A stretch of DNA of 64,000 nucleotides from Halobacteriales archaeon QS_4_69_225 (GCA_003020965.1 PXRL01000022.1:62001-126000); one strand, 5' to 3'. Counted from the first letter of the stretch, positions 52,121 to 62,012 are shown. A program made the numbers and translations. The notes: a model not told the origin generated them from the sequence alone.

Positions 52121-52746
52121 CCCTGGACAGGCTCCGGCCGGTCGCCGAGCGCGCGCTGACGCCGTTCGTGACCGCCGCCGACCGGGTCGGGCTGACACCG
52201 GACGGGGTCAGCGTCGTCGCCTTCGGCGTCGCCGCCGCCGCCGGCGCGGCCTACGCCGTCGCCGGCCGCTCGGCCGCCGGCGTCGGGCCCGACCCGCTGT
52301 TTTACCTGTTCGGAGCGGTGCTGGTGTTTCTGAACGGCTGGCTCGACCTGCTCGACGGCGCCCTCGCGCGGCGGCAGGGCACCGACTCCCGGGCGGGGGA
52401 CCTGCTCGACCACGTCGTCGACCGCTACGCCGATCTCGTCATCGTCGCCGGGCTGGCGGCCGGGACCGGCCGGTACGCCCTCGGCCTCCTGGCGGTAACG
52501 GGCGTGCTGATGACCTCGTATCTCGGGACGCAGGCGCAGGCGGTCGGCCTCGACCGGGTCTACGGTGGCGTCGTCGGCCGGGCCGACCGGCTGGCGATCA
52601 CGGGCGTCGTCACCGCCGTCGCCGCCGTCGCGCCCGGAACGGTCTACGGCCTGACGGCCGTCGGCTGGCTGCTGGTCTTCCTGGCGGTCGTCGGCCACCT
52701 GACCGCCCTCCAGCGGTTCTACCACGCGATGGCCGCCGTCGCGTAG
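52117..52746 (+). CDS. CDP-alcohol phosphatidyltransferase family enzyme
   Basis: 209 aa, about five transmembrane helices. It has the complete catalytic motif DG-x2-AR-x8-G-x3-D-x3-D (LDGALARRQGTDSRAGDLLD to DHVVD). It transfers an alcohol phosphate from a CDP-lipid, as in archaetidyl-glycerol or archaetidyl-inositol phosphate synthesis; which head group is not visible. Last gene of the hisC-AK6 operon. Confidence 0.88.
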   Translation: MTLDRLRPVAERALTPFVTAADRVGLTPDGVSVVAFGVAAAAGAAYAVAGRSAAGVGPDPLFYLFGAVLVFLNGWLDLLDGALARRQGTDSRAGDLLDHVVDRYADLVIVAGLAAGTGRYALGLLAVTGVLMTSYLGTQAQAVGLDRVYGGVVGRADRLAITGVVTAVAAVAPGTVYGLTAVGWLLVFLAVVGHLTALQRFYHAMAAVA

Positions 52747-52784
52747 CGGGAAAACCCTTTGATGCACAAGCCGCAAGGGGGGGT

Positions 52785-53315
52785 ATGGTTCAGTGTGAGA
52801 TGTGCGGCACGGAGACGGGGTCGCCGAAGACGGTCAAGATCGAGGGCGCCGAACTCGAGGTGTGCGACGACTGCGCCGACTTCGGCACGGAGGTCCGCAC
52901 CGAGGAGACCTCCTCGACGTCGACGAAGTACTCCACCTCCTCGTCGTCCGGGTCGTCTTCGTCCTCGTCTTCGACATCAGGGTCGTCGGGCGGCGGTGGC
53001 GGCGGCGGCAGCCGCCGGGACATGTTCGACGAGATGGACGAGGTCGTCCAGGACTACGACGACCGCATCCGCGACGCCCGCGAGAGCGAGGGGCTCACAC
53101 AGGAGGAACTGGCCGACCAGCTCAACGAGAAGTCGAGTCTCATCCGGAAGCTCGAGCGGGGCGACGTCCTGCCGAGCGACACCGTCCAGCGGAAGCTCGA
53201 GAAGTCCCTCGGCATCTCGCTGTCGGCGGCCGGCGGCGGCGACGACGCCGAGTGGTCCAGCGACTCCGCCGGCGGCGGCACCACGCTCGGCGACGTCGTC
53301 AAGCGGAAGGACTAG
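52785..53315 (+). CDS. Multiprotein bridging factor aMBF1
   Basis: 176 aa. The N-terminal zinc ribbon has CEMCGTE and CDDCADFG. A low-complexity Ser/Gly linker (residues about 43-75) follows, then a Cro/C1-type HTH (RDARESEGLTQEELADQLNE with SSLIRKLERGDVLPS). This is the standard aMBF1 architecture; the protein associates with ribosomes or the transcription machinery in archaea. The linker is unusually long. A 4-bp overlap with the opposite-strand gene follows. Confidence 0.9.
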   Translation: MVQCEMCGTETGSPKTVKIEGAELEVCDDCADFGTEVRTEETSSTSTKYSTSSSSGSSSSSSSTSGSSGGGGGGGSRRDMFDEMDEVVQDYDDRIRDARESEGLTQEELADQLNEKSSLIRKLERGDVLPSDTVQRKLEKSLGISLSAAGGGDDAEWSSDSAGGGTTLGDVVKRKD

Positions 53316-53494
53316 TCCTCGAACAGCACGTCGTCGACCTGCGGGCTGACGACGACCCGTTCGGTGCCGTCGACCGACTCTTCGAGTTCGACCGCCAGCA
53401 GCTCCGACCCCTTCTTCGGCGTGTACGTCCGCTCGACGACCGTCCCCGGCCGCGGCTCGCCGCCGACCGACACCCACACGCGACGTCCACTCAT
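53312..53494 (-). CDS. Small conserved protein, unknown function
   Basis: 60 aa (SGRRVWVSVGGEPRPGTVVE at the start, KGSELLAVELEESVDGTERV later), predicted all-beta, suggesting an SH3/Tudor-like barrel. No cysteine or membrane segment. It is convergent and overlaps aMBF1 by 4 bp. An alternative GTG is not needed. Function unknown. Confidence 0.6.
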   Translation of the reverse strand: MSGRRVWVSVGGEPRPGTVVERTYTPKKGSELLAVELEESVDGTERVVVSPQVDDVLFED

Positions 53495-53639
53495 GGCCCC
53501 CAGTTGTGGCTCGCGGTCCGTGTATGCGTCGGTCGCCGGCCCCCAGCGGCCACGGGCCGGAATCGAGCGCTACGGAGGGATATGGAGCCCCCCGGACGAC
53601 TTCTAGCAACCGTTTTTTGCCCATCGACACTGCGAACCG

Positions 53640-53852
53640 ATGATGACCACCACGGGCGGGGACGCCGAGCGGTCCGGCGGCGACCGCGCGGAACCACGAC
53701 GGCCGGTCACCCTCCGATCCAGCCTCGTGCGGTACGACGACGATCCCGACCGCCGGACGGTGTACCCGCGGGGACTGTCGGGCGTCGCCCGGATGTCGAC
53801 GTGGCTGACCGCCGATGACGACGCCTTCGTCGACCTCGAGAGCGCGCGCTGA
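53640..53852 (+). CDS. Small DUF7511-like protein
   Basis: 70 aa. The conserved part RSSLVRYDDDPDRRTVYPRG and STWLTADDDAFVDLESAR fits a haloarchaeal DUF7511-like family known to me only by sequence. A TATA-like CCGTTTTTTGCC lies about 30 nt before the ATG. A second ATG one codon on is equally possible. Function unknown. Confidence 0.6.
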   Translation: MMTTTGGDAERSGGDRAEPRRPVTLRSSLVRYDDDPDRRTVYPRGLSGVARMSTWLTADDDAFVDLESAR

Positions 53853-53910
53853 CCGGGCGGGGGTCATCGCGAACGGGTAGCTATTTGCCGCCCGGGCCCG
53901 CGTTGCTGCC

Positions 53911-54555
53911 ATGTTCGTCCTCGTCAACCTGAAGGCGTACCCCTGTGACCCGGTCGCGGTCGCCGAGGCCGCGGCGACGGTCGCCGACGACGCCGGCGTC
54001 CGCGTCGCCGTCGCCCCGCAGACGGCCCACCTCGAGGCCGTCGCCGCGACCGGCGTCGAAACGTGGGCCCAGGACGTCGCGCCGACCGAACACGGCTCCC
54101 ACACCGGCGCGCCGCTGGCAGCGGCGGCCGCCGACGCCGGCGCCGCCGGGACGCTGCTGAACCACTCCGAGCGCCGGCGCACGCTGGCCGACGTCGACGG
54201 TGCCGTCCGGGCGGCCGAGCGGGCGGGCCTGGAGACGGTCGTCTGCGCCAACAACCCGCGGCAGATCGCGGCCGCCTCGGCCCTGGAGCCGGACGCCGTC
54301 GCCGTCGAGCCGCCCGAACTCATCGGCACCGGCACGCCGGTGTCGCGGGCCGACCCCGAGGTCGTCACCGACTCCGTCGACGCCGCCGCGGCCGTCGGCG
54401 ACGTACCGGTCCTCTGCGGGGCGGGCATCTCGACCGGCGACGACCTGGCGGCGGCGGCCGACCTCGGCGCCGAGGGCGTCCTCCTGGCCTCGGGGGTGGC
54501 GAAGGCCGACGATCCGCGGGCGGCACTGGAGGCGCTCGTCGAGCCGCTGCGGTAG
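53911..54555 (+). CDS. tpiA: Triosephosphate isomerase
   Basis: 214 aa, the short archaeal form. [11 protein letters not shown] contains the active-site Asn and Lys, NHSERR the catalytic His95 equivalent, and [11 protein letters not shown] the catalytic Glu. GAGISTGDD and [14 protein letters not shown] are the phosphate loops. It interconverts dihydroxyacetone phosphate and glyceraldehyde 3-phosphate. It is convergent with the HerA-type gene, with 11 bp between the stops. Confidence 0.95.
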   Translation: MFVLVNLKAYPCDPVAVAEAAATVADDAGVRVAVAPQTAHLEAVAATGVETWAQDVAPTEHGSHTGAPLAAAAADAGAAGTLLNHSERRRTLADVDGAVRAAERAGLETVVCANNPRQIAAASALEPDAVAVEPPELIGTGTPVSRADPEVVTDSVDAAAAVGDVPVLCGAGISTGDDLAAAADLGAEGVLLASGVAKADDPRAALEALVEPLR

Positions 54556-54566
54556 CGCGGCCCGGG

Positions 54567-57500
54567 TCAGGCCCCCGGCCAGTCGTCGAAGACGACGCCG
54601 GGGTCGGTCTCTTCGGCCCCGGCGTCACCGGTGCTGCCCCCGTCCGCCGCGTCGCCAGGTAGATCGACGTGTTCGAGGAAGGTCGCCTCGACGGCCCGGA
54701 CGAGCCGGTCGTGATCCGAGGCGTCGCCGAGCCGGTCGTCGGTCTCCTCGGCGATCAGCTCCGGCAGCGCGTAGCCGTGCCGGCCGCGGGCGACGTGATC
54801 GACGAGCCCCAGACGCCGGAGCGACCGGTTGGCGGCGTAGGCGTCGCTGCGGTCGCCCGACCCGCCGGCGGCCGCGTGGGCCTCCTGTGGCGTCGCCGGG
54901 CCGTCGGCGCGGTAGCGGCGCAACATCTCCCGCTCGGTGTCGCTCAGCTCGTCTACCTCCCGCCGCAGGCGGTCCACGAGCGACTCGTCGGGCCGGAACA
55001 CCGACGAATCTTCCCTCGGCAGGTCCGAGTCGGCGTCGGGCGCCGGGGGCTCCGACCGCCCGGGCGGGTCGTCCCCTCCCGTCGCGCCCAGTTCGGCCGC
55101 TCTGGTTTCGGCCACCTGCTCGATCAGGCCGTCGACGGGTCCGCTCGTCGGCTCGTCGTCCGTGAATTCCGACCGCTCCGGGGCGCCGCCCGCGTGCTCC
55201 TCGGCGGCGTCCGGCACCGGCGAGGGAGTCGGCTCCCGCTCACCGTCGCGGACCGCCTCGAGATCCGCCTGGAGTTCGGGGTCCCGACGGACCGCGGGCG
55301 GGTCGTCGAGTTCGGCTCGGGGTCCGGCGACCGAGGCCGCCGACAGCGGCCGGCCCGTCACCTGCTCCATCATCGCCCGCGAGAACCGGTCGGCCATCCG
55401 CTTGAGATCCTGCGCCTCCGACAGCTGCTGTTCGAGGTCGCGGATGCGCTCGTCCTTCCGCTCGAGTTCCCGCTCGAGTTCCGCGATGCGGTCCTCGCGT
55501 TGCTCCTGTTCCTCGACTATCTCCTCGAGTTCGCCCAGCAGGTCGCCGCTGACGCTTTTCAGCTCCGGCCGCTCGAAGTCCTCGAGGCCGGGCGTCGCGC
55601 CGGCGTCGAAGGTCCGCTTGCGCTCGAACTGGACGACCTGGACGTCGTCGTTGTAGTCGGTCTGGAGGAAGCACTCGCCGTCGTCCATCGCCTCGATGTG
55701 GTCGGCGTAGTCGCCGCCGAGGATGCGGCCGACCACCTTGGTGTCGTTGTTCCACGTCAGCCGGTGCCAGACCATCCAGTCGCACTGGGTGATGAAATCC
55801 TTCTTGACGTCGGCCGGCCGCTGGCTGATGCCGACGACGCCGAGGCCGTGCTTGCGGCCGCGCTTGCCCACCTTGATGAGCATCCGGCCGCACTCGTCGA
55901 GACCGCCGCCCTCGGGGATGTACTCGTGGACCTCCTCGATGAGCATCAGGAACGGCTGTTTCAGCTTCTTCTCCTTGGCGAACAGCTGTCTGGCCACCGC
56001 CGTCAGCAGTTCGCGGGCCTCCGACTCGTCGAGGAAACTCGAGACGTCGAGGATGATGGGGACGTTCTGCTCCAGGGCGAGTTCGGCGATCTTCTCGGCG
56101 TGCTCGACGCTGACCCGCAGGTCGCACTCCTCGTCGGCGCCGACGTGGAGTATCTCGTATTCTTCCTTCAGGCCGTAGTACTCGCCGTCGATGTCGACGA
56201 CCAGCAGGCCATAGCCCTGGTCGAGCAGCTTCTCGCAGATGACGCTCGCGGAGTTGGAGTTGTGGACGAACACGCCGTCGGCGATGAAGTTATGAGCGAC
56301 CGAACTGTCGCGCACGACCGCCGACGTCCAGCGCCTCTATCGCGCGATTGTACGTCTCGCGTCCGACCTTCTGTTTGCGAGTGTGGTTGTGGAGCGCGGC
56401 CGCTCTCGAACGGTCGTCGCCGTCGCGGTCGTTCCAGCCGCCGTCGCTCGCTGCCCGATTCAGCACGTCACCGAAGTTGGGAACCATGTCCTTCGCGTTG
56501 TAACTCTCGCCGGATTCGAGCGACGCGACACGATCCGTGAGAGCTTCGTGCTTGTCGTGGATGAGGAGATCGACCGTCTCGGCGAATGTCGGAATCGAGA
56601 AGCCGTCGACGCGCAATCGCGTGTACTCTCTCGTTTCGTCGTTGTAAGTGGTGTACGTGTCCTTGAGAGACGCCGAGACGCCGAACTGTCGCAGGAGTTC
56701 GACGACGCCGTCGAGCAGTTCGCGGGACTTCGACGTCGCCGTCACGCTCTGCCCTATCGTCCCGTCGCCGTCGAAGTACCCCGAGAGCAGGCCAGCCCGG
56801 AACGGAGCAGGCGCCTCGAACACCCAGTTCGGAACGTGTTTGCCGGCGGCACCGCGGCCGAATTCGGTGGCCAGGAACTCGGCGAGTGGCTTGAACCCGA
56901 GGGTGCAGAACCGGTCGTATACGTTGAACCCCGCCCCGTCGAGGAACTCCTTGATCCGTTCGTCGGTCGCCGAAAGCTGTATCGTCATTCTCGCGTCGAA
57001 TGACCCTTCGGCGAGGTAGAGACCGACGATCCGGCCCTCTTCGGCGCCGAGTTCGAAGTACCGGTCCTCGACGCGCGATGCGCTCCGTATCTCCTCCTCG
57101 CGGATGTCCAGCGTGCCCGACTTCGTGACGTACTCGCCGAGATCGACCTCCGTGCGCGTCTCCGGCTCCGGCAGCGACCGCGAAAGCGGCATCCACGTCC
57201 CTTCTTCGACGTTCTCGCCGCGAACCGGTACTATCTCGAGGTCCTGGACCGTGAGGAAGCTGTGGTCCTCCGTGCCGACGAGTTCCGTGCCGTCCTCGAG
57301 CGTGATGCGTACGAGGTCGTCGGCTTCGTGGTCGAGCGTCGCTTGCACCGGACGGAACTCCTGTTCGAACGTCCGCTTGTTCAAAGAGAGCACATTCTCG
57401 CCCTCTTCGACCTTCTCGATCGGCTTTCGACCGGTTTCCGTGTACACCGGCGTCCCTTCGAGAATGCTCTTGCCGCTCCCGCTCTTGCCGGTTACGAACG

Positions 57501-57606
57501 ACCGCCCGGTCAGGACGTCCACGACCGGCAGTTCGACGGGACTGCCGGCGGCGTCACCGCGGCTCACCTCGCCGACGCGGATCGTCTCCGTGTCCTCGCC
57601 CATCAA
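54567..57606 (-). CDS. HerA-type ATPase with an intein in its P-loop; frameshifted
   Basis: The host protein would be about 608 aa: FVTGKSGSGK then, after the intein, SNSASVICEKLLDQGYGLLV. The joined P-loop is GSGKSNSAS. Walker B-like FLMLIEEVHEYIP, the arginine region SQRPADVKKDF, a coiled coil (EEQEQREDRIAELERELERK) and a C-terminal winged-helix-like domain follow, as in HerA/DUF87 translocases for end resection or DNA pumping. One extra base near 56316-56345 breaks the frame, so the full product needs repair, recoding or a corrected read. No NurA gene lies next to it. Confidence 0.85.
56259..57468 (-). mobile_element. LAGLIDADG intein in the HerA P-loop, frameshifted near its C-terminus
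   Basis: About 403 residues. Ser1 follows GSGK (N-splice block SILEGTPVYTETG), block B is TLEDGTELVGTEDHSFLT, and two DOD endonuclease motifs are GLYLAEGSF and LLSGYFDGDG. The C-terminal block is HNFIADGVFVHN with Ser as the first extein residue. The reading frame of blocks A-E stops at 56290, while the C-terminal block is one base out of phase. Without the frameshift every splicing residue is present. Confidence 0.9.
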
Positions 57607-57772
57607 GGGACGACAGGCGATGGCCGCACATAGTTGTCAGTCAGACGGGCGTCATGCGAGGTTCACGGGATGAGCGCGGCCGCGTCACTGCGACTCCCGC
57701 GGGGGGGTCCGGCCGACGGGTCCTCGTCGACTGTCACTCCGGCGCCGGAGAGTGTCCCGGACGCGTCGTCCG

Positions 57773-58300
57773 TCACTTGGCCTCGGGCGACGGCGACGCG
57801 TCCTCGGCGTCCTCCGGCGTCTCCCTGTCATCGTCGCGCGCCCGAAGCGGCGTGATTCGCGGCCCTCGCTCGGTGTGTTCGACTTTGCCGTCGACACGGG
57901 ACACCTCCGCGAGCAGTTCCGCGGTGACGACCTCCTCGGGGAAGCCCCGGGCCCGTATCTCGCCGTCCTGCATCGCGACCATCCAATCGGCGAGTCGGGC
58001 GGCCCCTCGATGTCGTGGAGGACGACGACCGTGACGTCGCTTTCGTCGCGGGGTGTCTCGATTATCTCCAGTACAGTTGGTGGTGCAGATCGAGAAACGT
58101 CGTCGGCTCGTCCAGCAGGAGCACGTCGGTGTCCGAGCACCATCGCGATCCACGCGAGCTGTTTCTGCCCGCCCGAGGGGCTGCCGACCATCCTCGCCGG
58201 TGAGGTCGCTGGCGTCGGTGCCGTCGTCGCGCGCCCCCGCGGCGGCCCGCTCGGCTCCGTTCGTCCGCACCGGATCGTCCGCGCCGCTCGCTATGTCAGA
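57773..58300 (-). pseudogene. Iron-siderophore ABC importer ATPase, truncated and frameshifted
   Basis: Pieces in different minus-strand frames align in order with FecE/BtuD-type ATPases: SGGQKQLAWIAMVLG (signature), then EIIETPRDESDVTVVVLHDI (H-loop region), then ARLADWMVAMQDGEIRARGF and ERGPRITPLRAR. The N-terminal half with the Walker A motif is missing. Several frame changes rule out a working product. It follows the permease remnant and the binding-protein gene, the usual order. Confidence 0.75.
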
Positions 58301-58945
58301 TCTCACCCATGCGCTGCTGTTTCCGCATCAGATACGGGAAGTAGGGCCCACCGACGAGCCCGATGACGACGCCGACCGGGACCTGGATGAGGGTGAGCGC
58401 CAGGCGTGCGCCGACGTCCGCACCGACCATCAGCGCCGGATCGACGAACAGACAGCGGACGATGAGCCCGACGAACTCCCGAGAATGAACGGGCTCGCCA
58501 GCTCGTTCCGCATAACCGCTTGGAAGATGGCCCCTGAGACGGCGAGGTTCATGCCGACGATGATGGTGACGAACACCCGTGGCAGGCGGATGTTCCGGAC
58601 GACGAGGCTCTCGCGGCTCATCTCCGGCAGGTCGCCGCCCAGGAGGAACGCGCTTCAGGCCTGCCGGCTCGACACGATGTCGGGGTCGAAGACGGCGCCC
58701 CACGCCCGTCCGAGCGTCATCGAGTAGGCGCCGACGCTCACCTGCACGAGCCCGGCGGCGAGGACGACGGCGAGGCTCCCGACGACGGTCGTCGGGAGCC
58801 TCGGGTCGACAGCCACGCGAACCGACGACCGTTCCTCGCTCGGGTCGTCGGCGCGGTTCCGGGCGTTCGGTCGCTGCTTATGTTCGTCCACCGGCCCGGC
58901 TCCCGTCGGGCCGTCGAACGGCCGGCTCCGTCCGCCGGGCCCCAT
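58296..58945 (-). pseudogene. FecCD-type iron-siderophore permease, internally deleted
   Basis: The N-terminal region (LPTTVVGSLAVVLAAGLVQV, GRAWGAVFDPDIV) meets an in-frame TGA at about 58655, then AFLLGGDLPEMSRESLV and MNLAVSGAIFQAVMRNELAS continue in the same frame to PFILG. There about 150-200 residues are missing and the C-terminus resumes in another frame (VDPALMVGADVGARLALTLI to YLMRKQQRMGEI). An in-frame stop plus a large deletion show true decay. Confidence 0.8.
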
Positions 58946-58981
58946 CGGGTCCGTCGATGGCCGCGGTACCGCCGATGGACA

Positions 58982-60154
58982 TCAGGCCTCACCGGTGACG
59001 ATACCGGCCAACTCCTCGCGGTCGAACAGCTCGCCCGAGTAGATTTCGGGGAAGTAGCCCGTCGCGTACCGCTCCAGGAGGAACAGGTGATGGAGCGGCC
59101 CCGAGTAGATGGGTCCGCCCCGGAACACCATGTCGTTCCGGACGGCGGCGAGCTCCGACGCGGTGTCGTGGTCCTTCATGAACGCGAGGACGGTCTCCTC
59201 GAACTCGGCGCGGCTCTTTGCCTCGTGGCCTCGGACGAGAATCGAATCGGGGTCGACCTCCAGCATCGTCTCGTAGTCGATCTGCCCGCGGTCGGTCGTC
59301 GAGAGCCCGTCGATGCCCGTTCCCGTCAGGGCGTCGGTGATCCCGAGGTCGCGGAACTGCTTTTTGTTCGTCCCCCGGTCGCTCACCCGGTACGGGGAGA
59401 ACGCCTCGGGTTCGTCGCCGGCCGCGAAGATCAAAAGTGCGTTCGGCCGGGCGTCCGCCGGCGGCAGCTCCGCCTGCACCCGGGGGAGGTACTCGTCGTG
59501 GAAGGCCGCGAGACGCTCGAACCGCTCCGTCTCCCGGTGAATCTCGGCGACCTTCTCGAAGGTTTCGTACAGCGTGTAGTAACGGTAGTCGTGCCACCCG
59601 TCGGTCCGGCGGAAGACCACGTTGCCGACGAAGGGCGCGACGTTGTCCCGCAGCTCCTCGACGTCGGACTCCTCGAGCCCGAAAAAGCCGTTGTTGACGA
59701 GCCATCTGGGGTCGATGAGATGGAGGTCGGCGTCGAGTTCGTAGAACACCTCCTTGTCGATGCCGCTGTCGCCGTTGAGCTTCGTGAGCGATTCGACGTC
59801 GAAGTCGACGCCGTCGAGTTCCCCGTAGTGGTCGGAATGGAACCGCGAGGGGAGCCCCATCGAGAGAACCGAGTCGCCGTGGCCGAGTGCGACCGCCATG
59901 TCGCCGTAGCCCGGGAAATAGTGGGCGACCCGCTCGGGCGGGTCGTCGAACTCGACGGAGCCGACCGGCGCCATATCGACGGTGTAGGCGTCCTCCGAGG
60001 CCTCGGTCGGGGTCGCCGTCCCGTCGGTCGTCTCGGTCGGGCCCTCGCGGCCGCTCCCCGCACAGCCGGCGATCAGTCCGGCCCCGACGACCGCTCCGCC
60101 GGCCGTCAGGAGGTCCCTGCGCGTCGGCACTCCGCGCTCGCCATCGTCCGTCAT
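58982..60154 (-). CDS. Iron-siderophore ABC transporter substrate-binding lipoprotein
   Basis: 390 aa. The N-terminal Tat-type motif TRRDLLTAGG and lipobox LIAGCAG mark an exported lipoprotein. The mature FepB/FhuD-type fold has VAHYFPGYGDMAVALGHGDS, LDADLHLIDPRW and YETMLEVDPDSILVRGH. It should capture a ferric siderophore outside the cell. It is intact while its permease and ATPase are decayed, so it may serve another transporter or be a relic. An 18-bp iron-box palindrome abuts the start codon. Confidence 0.88.
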   Translation of the reverse strand: MTDDGERGVPTRRDLLTAGGAVVGAGLIAGCAGSGREGPTETTDGTATPTEASEDAYTVDMAPVGSVEFDDPPERVAHYFPGYGDMAVALGHGDSVLSMGLPSRFHSDHYGELDGVDFDVESLTKLNGDSGIDKEVFYELDADLHLIDPRWLVNNGFFGLEESDVEELRDNVAPFVGNVVFRRTDGWHDYRYYTLYETFEKVAEIHRETERFERLAAFHDEYLPRVQAELPPADARPNALLIFAAGDEPEAFSPYRVSDRGTNKKQFRDLGITDALTGTGIDGLSTTDRGQIDYETMLEVDPDSILVRGHEAKSRAEFEETVLAFMKDHDTASELAAVRNDMVFRGGPIYSGPLHHLFLLERYATGYFPEIYSGELFDREELAGIVTGEA

Positions 60155-60156
60155 AC

Positions 60157-60174
60157 GATTTAGGCCAGCCTAAA
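60157..60174. promoter_or_regulatory. DtxR/SirR-type iron box at the binding-protein promoter
   Basis: ATTTAGGC-CA-GCCTAAAT, a perfect 8-bp-arm palindrome. It lies between a TATA box (TTTTATC on the minus strand, about 60175-60183) and the start at 60154, where a bound repressor would block initiation. The TTAGGC..GCCTAA core matches DtxR/IdeR-type iron boxes, so expression probably rises when iron is scarce. Confidence 0.7.
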
Positions 60175-60215
60175 TGATAAAAGCGCTTTCGGATCTTTGC
60201 CGCTCTCAAACGAGG

Positions 60216-60494
60216 TCAGTCCTCGCCCCGGATGACCCAGTGGTCGTCGTCCTGGCGGACGAGGTGCGAGGGCTCCCGGAGCTTGGCGATGTAGCCGGTC
60301 GGTTGGTCGAGCAGTTCGTGGTCGGCGTCGACGCGGACGAGGTTGCCGATCAGCTGTGCCGACGGCGGCTTCTGGGCGGCCCCGCAGTCGTAGATGGTGA
60401 GGAACTCGTTGCCGTCGTCGGTCTCGTGGACGATGACGTGGGCGTGCGGGGCGAGCCGCCACCGCCGGTCGCCCGCGGCGGCGAGGTGGTTCAT
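60216..60494 (-). CDS. Small conserved haloarchaeal protein
   Basis: 92 aa starting MNHLAAAGDRRWRLAPHAH. Mixed alpha/beta (NEFLTIYDCGAAQKPPSAQL; LVRQDDDHWVIRGED); one Cys, no membrane segment. A TATA-like GCTTTTGTCC (minus strand) lies about 26 nt upstream of the start, which argues against the in-frame ATG further upstream. It ends 62 bp before the binding-protein start on the same strand. Function unknown. Confidence 0.6.
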   Translation of the reverse strand: MNHLAAAGDRRWRLAPHAHVIVHETDDGNEFLTIYDCGAAQKPPSAQLIGNLVRVDADHELLDQPTGYIAKLREPSHLVRQDDDHWVIRGED

Positions 60495-60546
60495 GTCGGT
60501 ACTGCGACCGGCGCGGACAAAAGCGGTTCCGTTCCGACGGCGGTCC

Positions 60547-60691
60547 GTCCAATGCGGAGCCCGTTTCACCGGCCGATACGCCGCCGGCATACGCATCTCC
60601 GACACCGAAAGGTCGGACGACGGGGTACACGTTCGTACGCGGGCGTCTCGCCGCGACGGTCGTCGTTCTCCCCGGACTGACGATCGCGTAG
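60547..60691 (+). pseudogene. Possible gene fragment between small gene and dinB
   Basis: One plus-strand frame reads SPTPKGRTTGYTFVRG and then the hydrophobic LAATVVVLPGLTIA to a TAG at 60689-60691. There is no start codon and nothing follows. The rest of 60495-60800 shows no feature. Very tentative. Confidence 0.2.
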
Positions 60692-60800
60692 CGGCGGCGC
60701 CGGCGGAGCCGGTCGGTGGCCCCGCCGAGACGCTGCCGCCGAACGGGAACGCACCGGAGGTCTCCCGCGGAGCCGGTCGCCGACAACCGACCGCCGGCCG

Positions 60801-62012
60801 TCAACCGAAGTCGGTGAGGTCGGCCTGGCCGGGCCGGCTGCCGAGGTCTTCCCTGCCGTCGTCGTCGTCGCCATCGGCCGACTCATCGCCGTCGGCCCAG
60901 ACGTCCAGGCTCGCTTGGTCGCGATCGGCAAAGGAGAGGTTCGACAGCCGGACGCCGAGCTTCCGGACCGTCGCGTCGGCGAACTCCTCCAGCAGCTCCA
61001 GGGCGACCGCCTCGGCGAGGTCGGGATCGTCGACCGGCCCCGACAGCGACCGGGCGCGGGTGTTGACGTCGAACGGCGGTTCGACGATCTTCACGCCGAT
61101 GGTCCGGTAGAGGGCCCCCTTCGCGGCGGCCCGGTCGGCGACCTCTTCGGCGAGCGCCCGGACCTTCTGACGCTTCTCGGCGGAATCGTCGGTCGCCTCG
61201 ACGAACGCCGACTCCCCGGAGAGGCTCTTCGGCCGGCCCGTCGGCTCCACCTCGCGGTCGTCCTCGCCGCGCGCCTGGGCGTGGATGTCGCGGCCACGCT
61301 CGCCGAAGGCGTCGACGAGCGCCACCTCGTCGGCCGCCGCGACGTCGCCGGCCGTCTCCAGCCCCATCGATCGCAGCTCGCGGGCGGTGACCGGCCCGAC
61401 GCCGTGGAGGTCTGCGACCTCCATCGGCGCCAGGAACGACCGGACCTCCGACGGCCGGACGACGACGAGCCCGTCGGGCTTGTCGGCGTCGGAGGCCAGC
61501 TTCGCGGTCGTCATGTTCGGCGCGACGCCGACCGAGGCCGTGACGCCGGCCGCTTGCTCGATGTCATCTTTGAGCCGGCGGCCGAAGGCGGCCGCCTCGT
61601 CCCACGGGCGGTCGCCCAGATCGAGGTACGCCTCGTCGACGGAGACGTTCCGAACCGTCTCGGCCGCCGCGTCGAGAACCGCCTGGACGTCCTCGGCGAC
61701 CGACTCGTAGAACGCCATGTCGACGGGCCGGTAGATCCCGGTGTCGGCGGGGTCGTCGGCGTCGGCCCGCCGCGGCAGCAGCTCCAGGGCCTCCGAGATG
61801 GCCATCGCCGATTCGACGCCGTAGTCGCGGGCCTCGTAGCTGGCGGTGGCGACGGCGCCGTGGCTCTCGCCCGGCTCGTACCCCATCCCGACGACGACCG
61901 GCTCGCCCCCGAGGGCCGGCTCGCGGAGCCGCTCGCAGGCCGCGTAGAAGCAGTCCACGTCGACGTGACAGACCACCCGCTCGGGCGGCTCGACGCCCGG
62001 CAGCCGCTCCAT
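60801..62012 (-). CDS. dinB: DNA polymerase IV (Y-family)
   Basis: 403 aa. Palm motifs CHVDVDCFYAACERLREP (metal Asp) and VSVDEAYLDLGDRP (metal Asp-Glu), finger block ATASYEARDYGVESAM, thumb HhH (DLHGVGPVTARELRSMGL) and a little-finger domain. It copies past DNA damage. The acidic C-terminal tail ends QADLTDFG, resembling a PCNA-interacting peptide. The ATG at 62012 was chosen; a TATA-like CTTATAG is about 28 nt upstream. Confidence 0.93.
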   Translation of the reverse strand: MERLPGVEPPERVVCHVDVDCFYAACERLREPALGGEPVVVGMGYEPGESHGAVATASYEARDYGVESAMAISEALELLPRRADADDPADTGIYRPVDMAFYESVAEDVQAVLDAAAETVRNVSVDEAYLDLGDRPWDEAAAFGRRLKDDIEQAAGVTASVGVAPNMTTAKLASDADKPDGLVVVRPSEVRSFLAPMEVADLHGVGPVTARELRSMGLETAGDVAAADEVALVDAFGERGRDIHAQARGEDDREVEPTGRPKSLSGESAFVEATDDSAEKRQKVRALAEEVADRAAAKGALYRTIGVKIVEPPFDVNTRARSLSGPVDDPDLAEAVALELLEEFADATVRKLGVRLSNLSFADRDQASLDVWADGDESADGDDDDGREDLGSRPGQADLTDFG

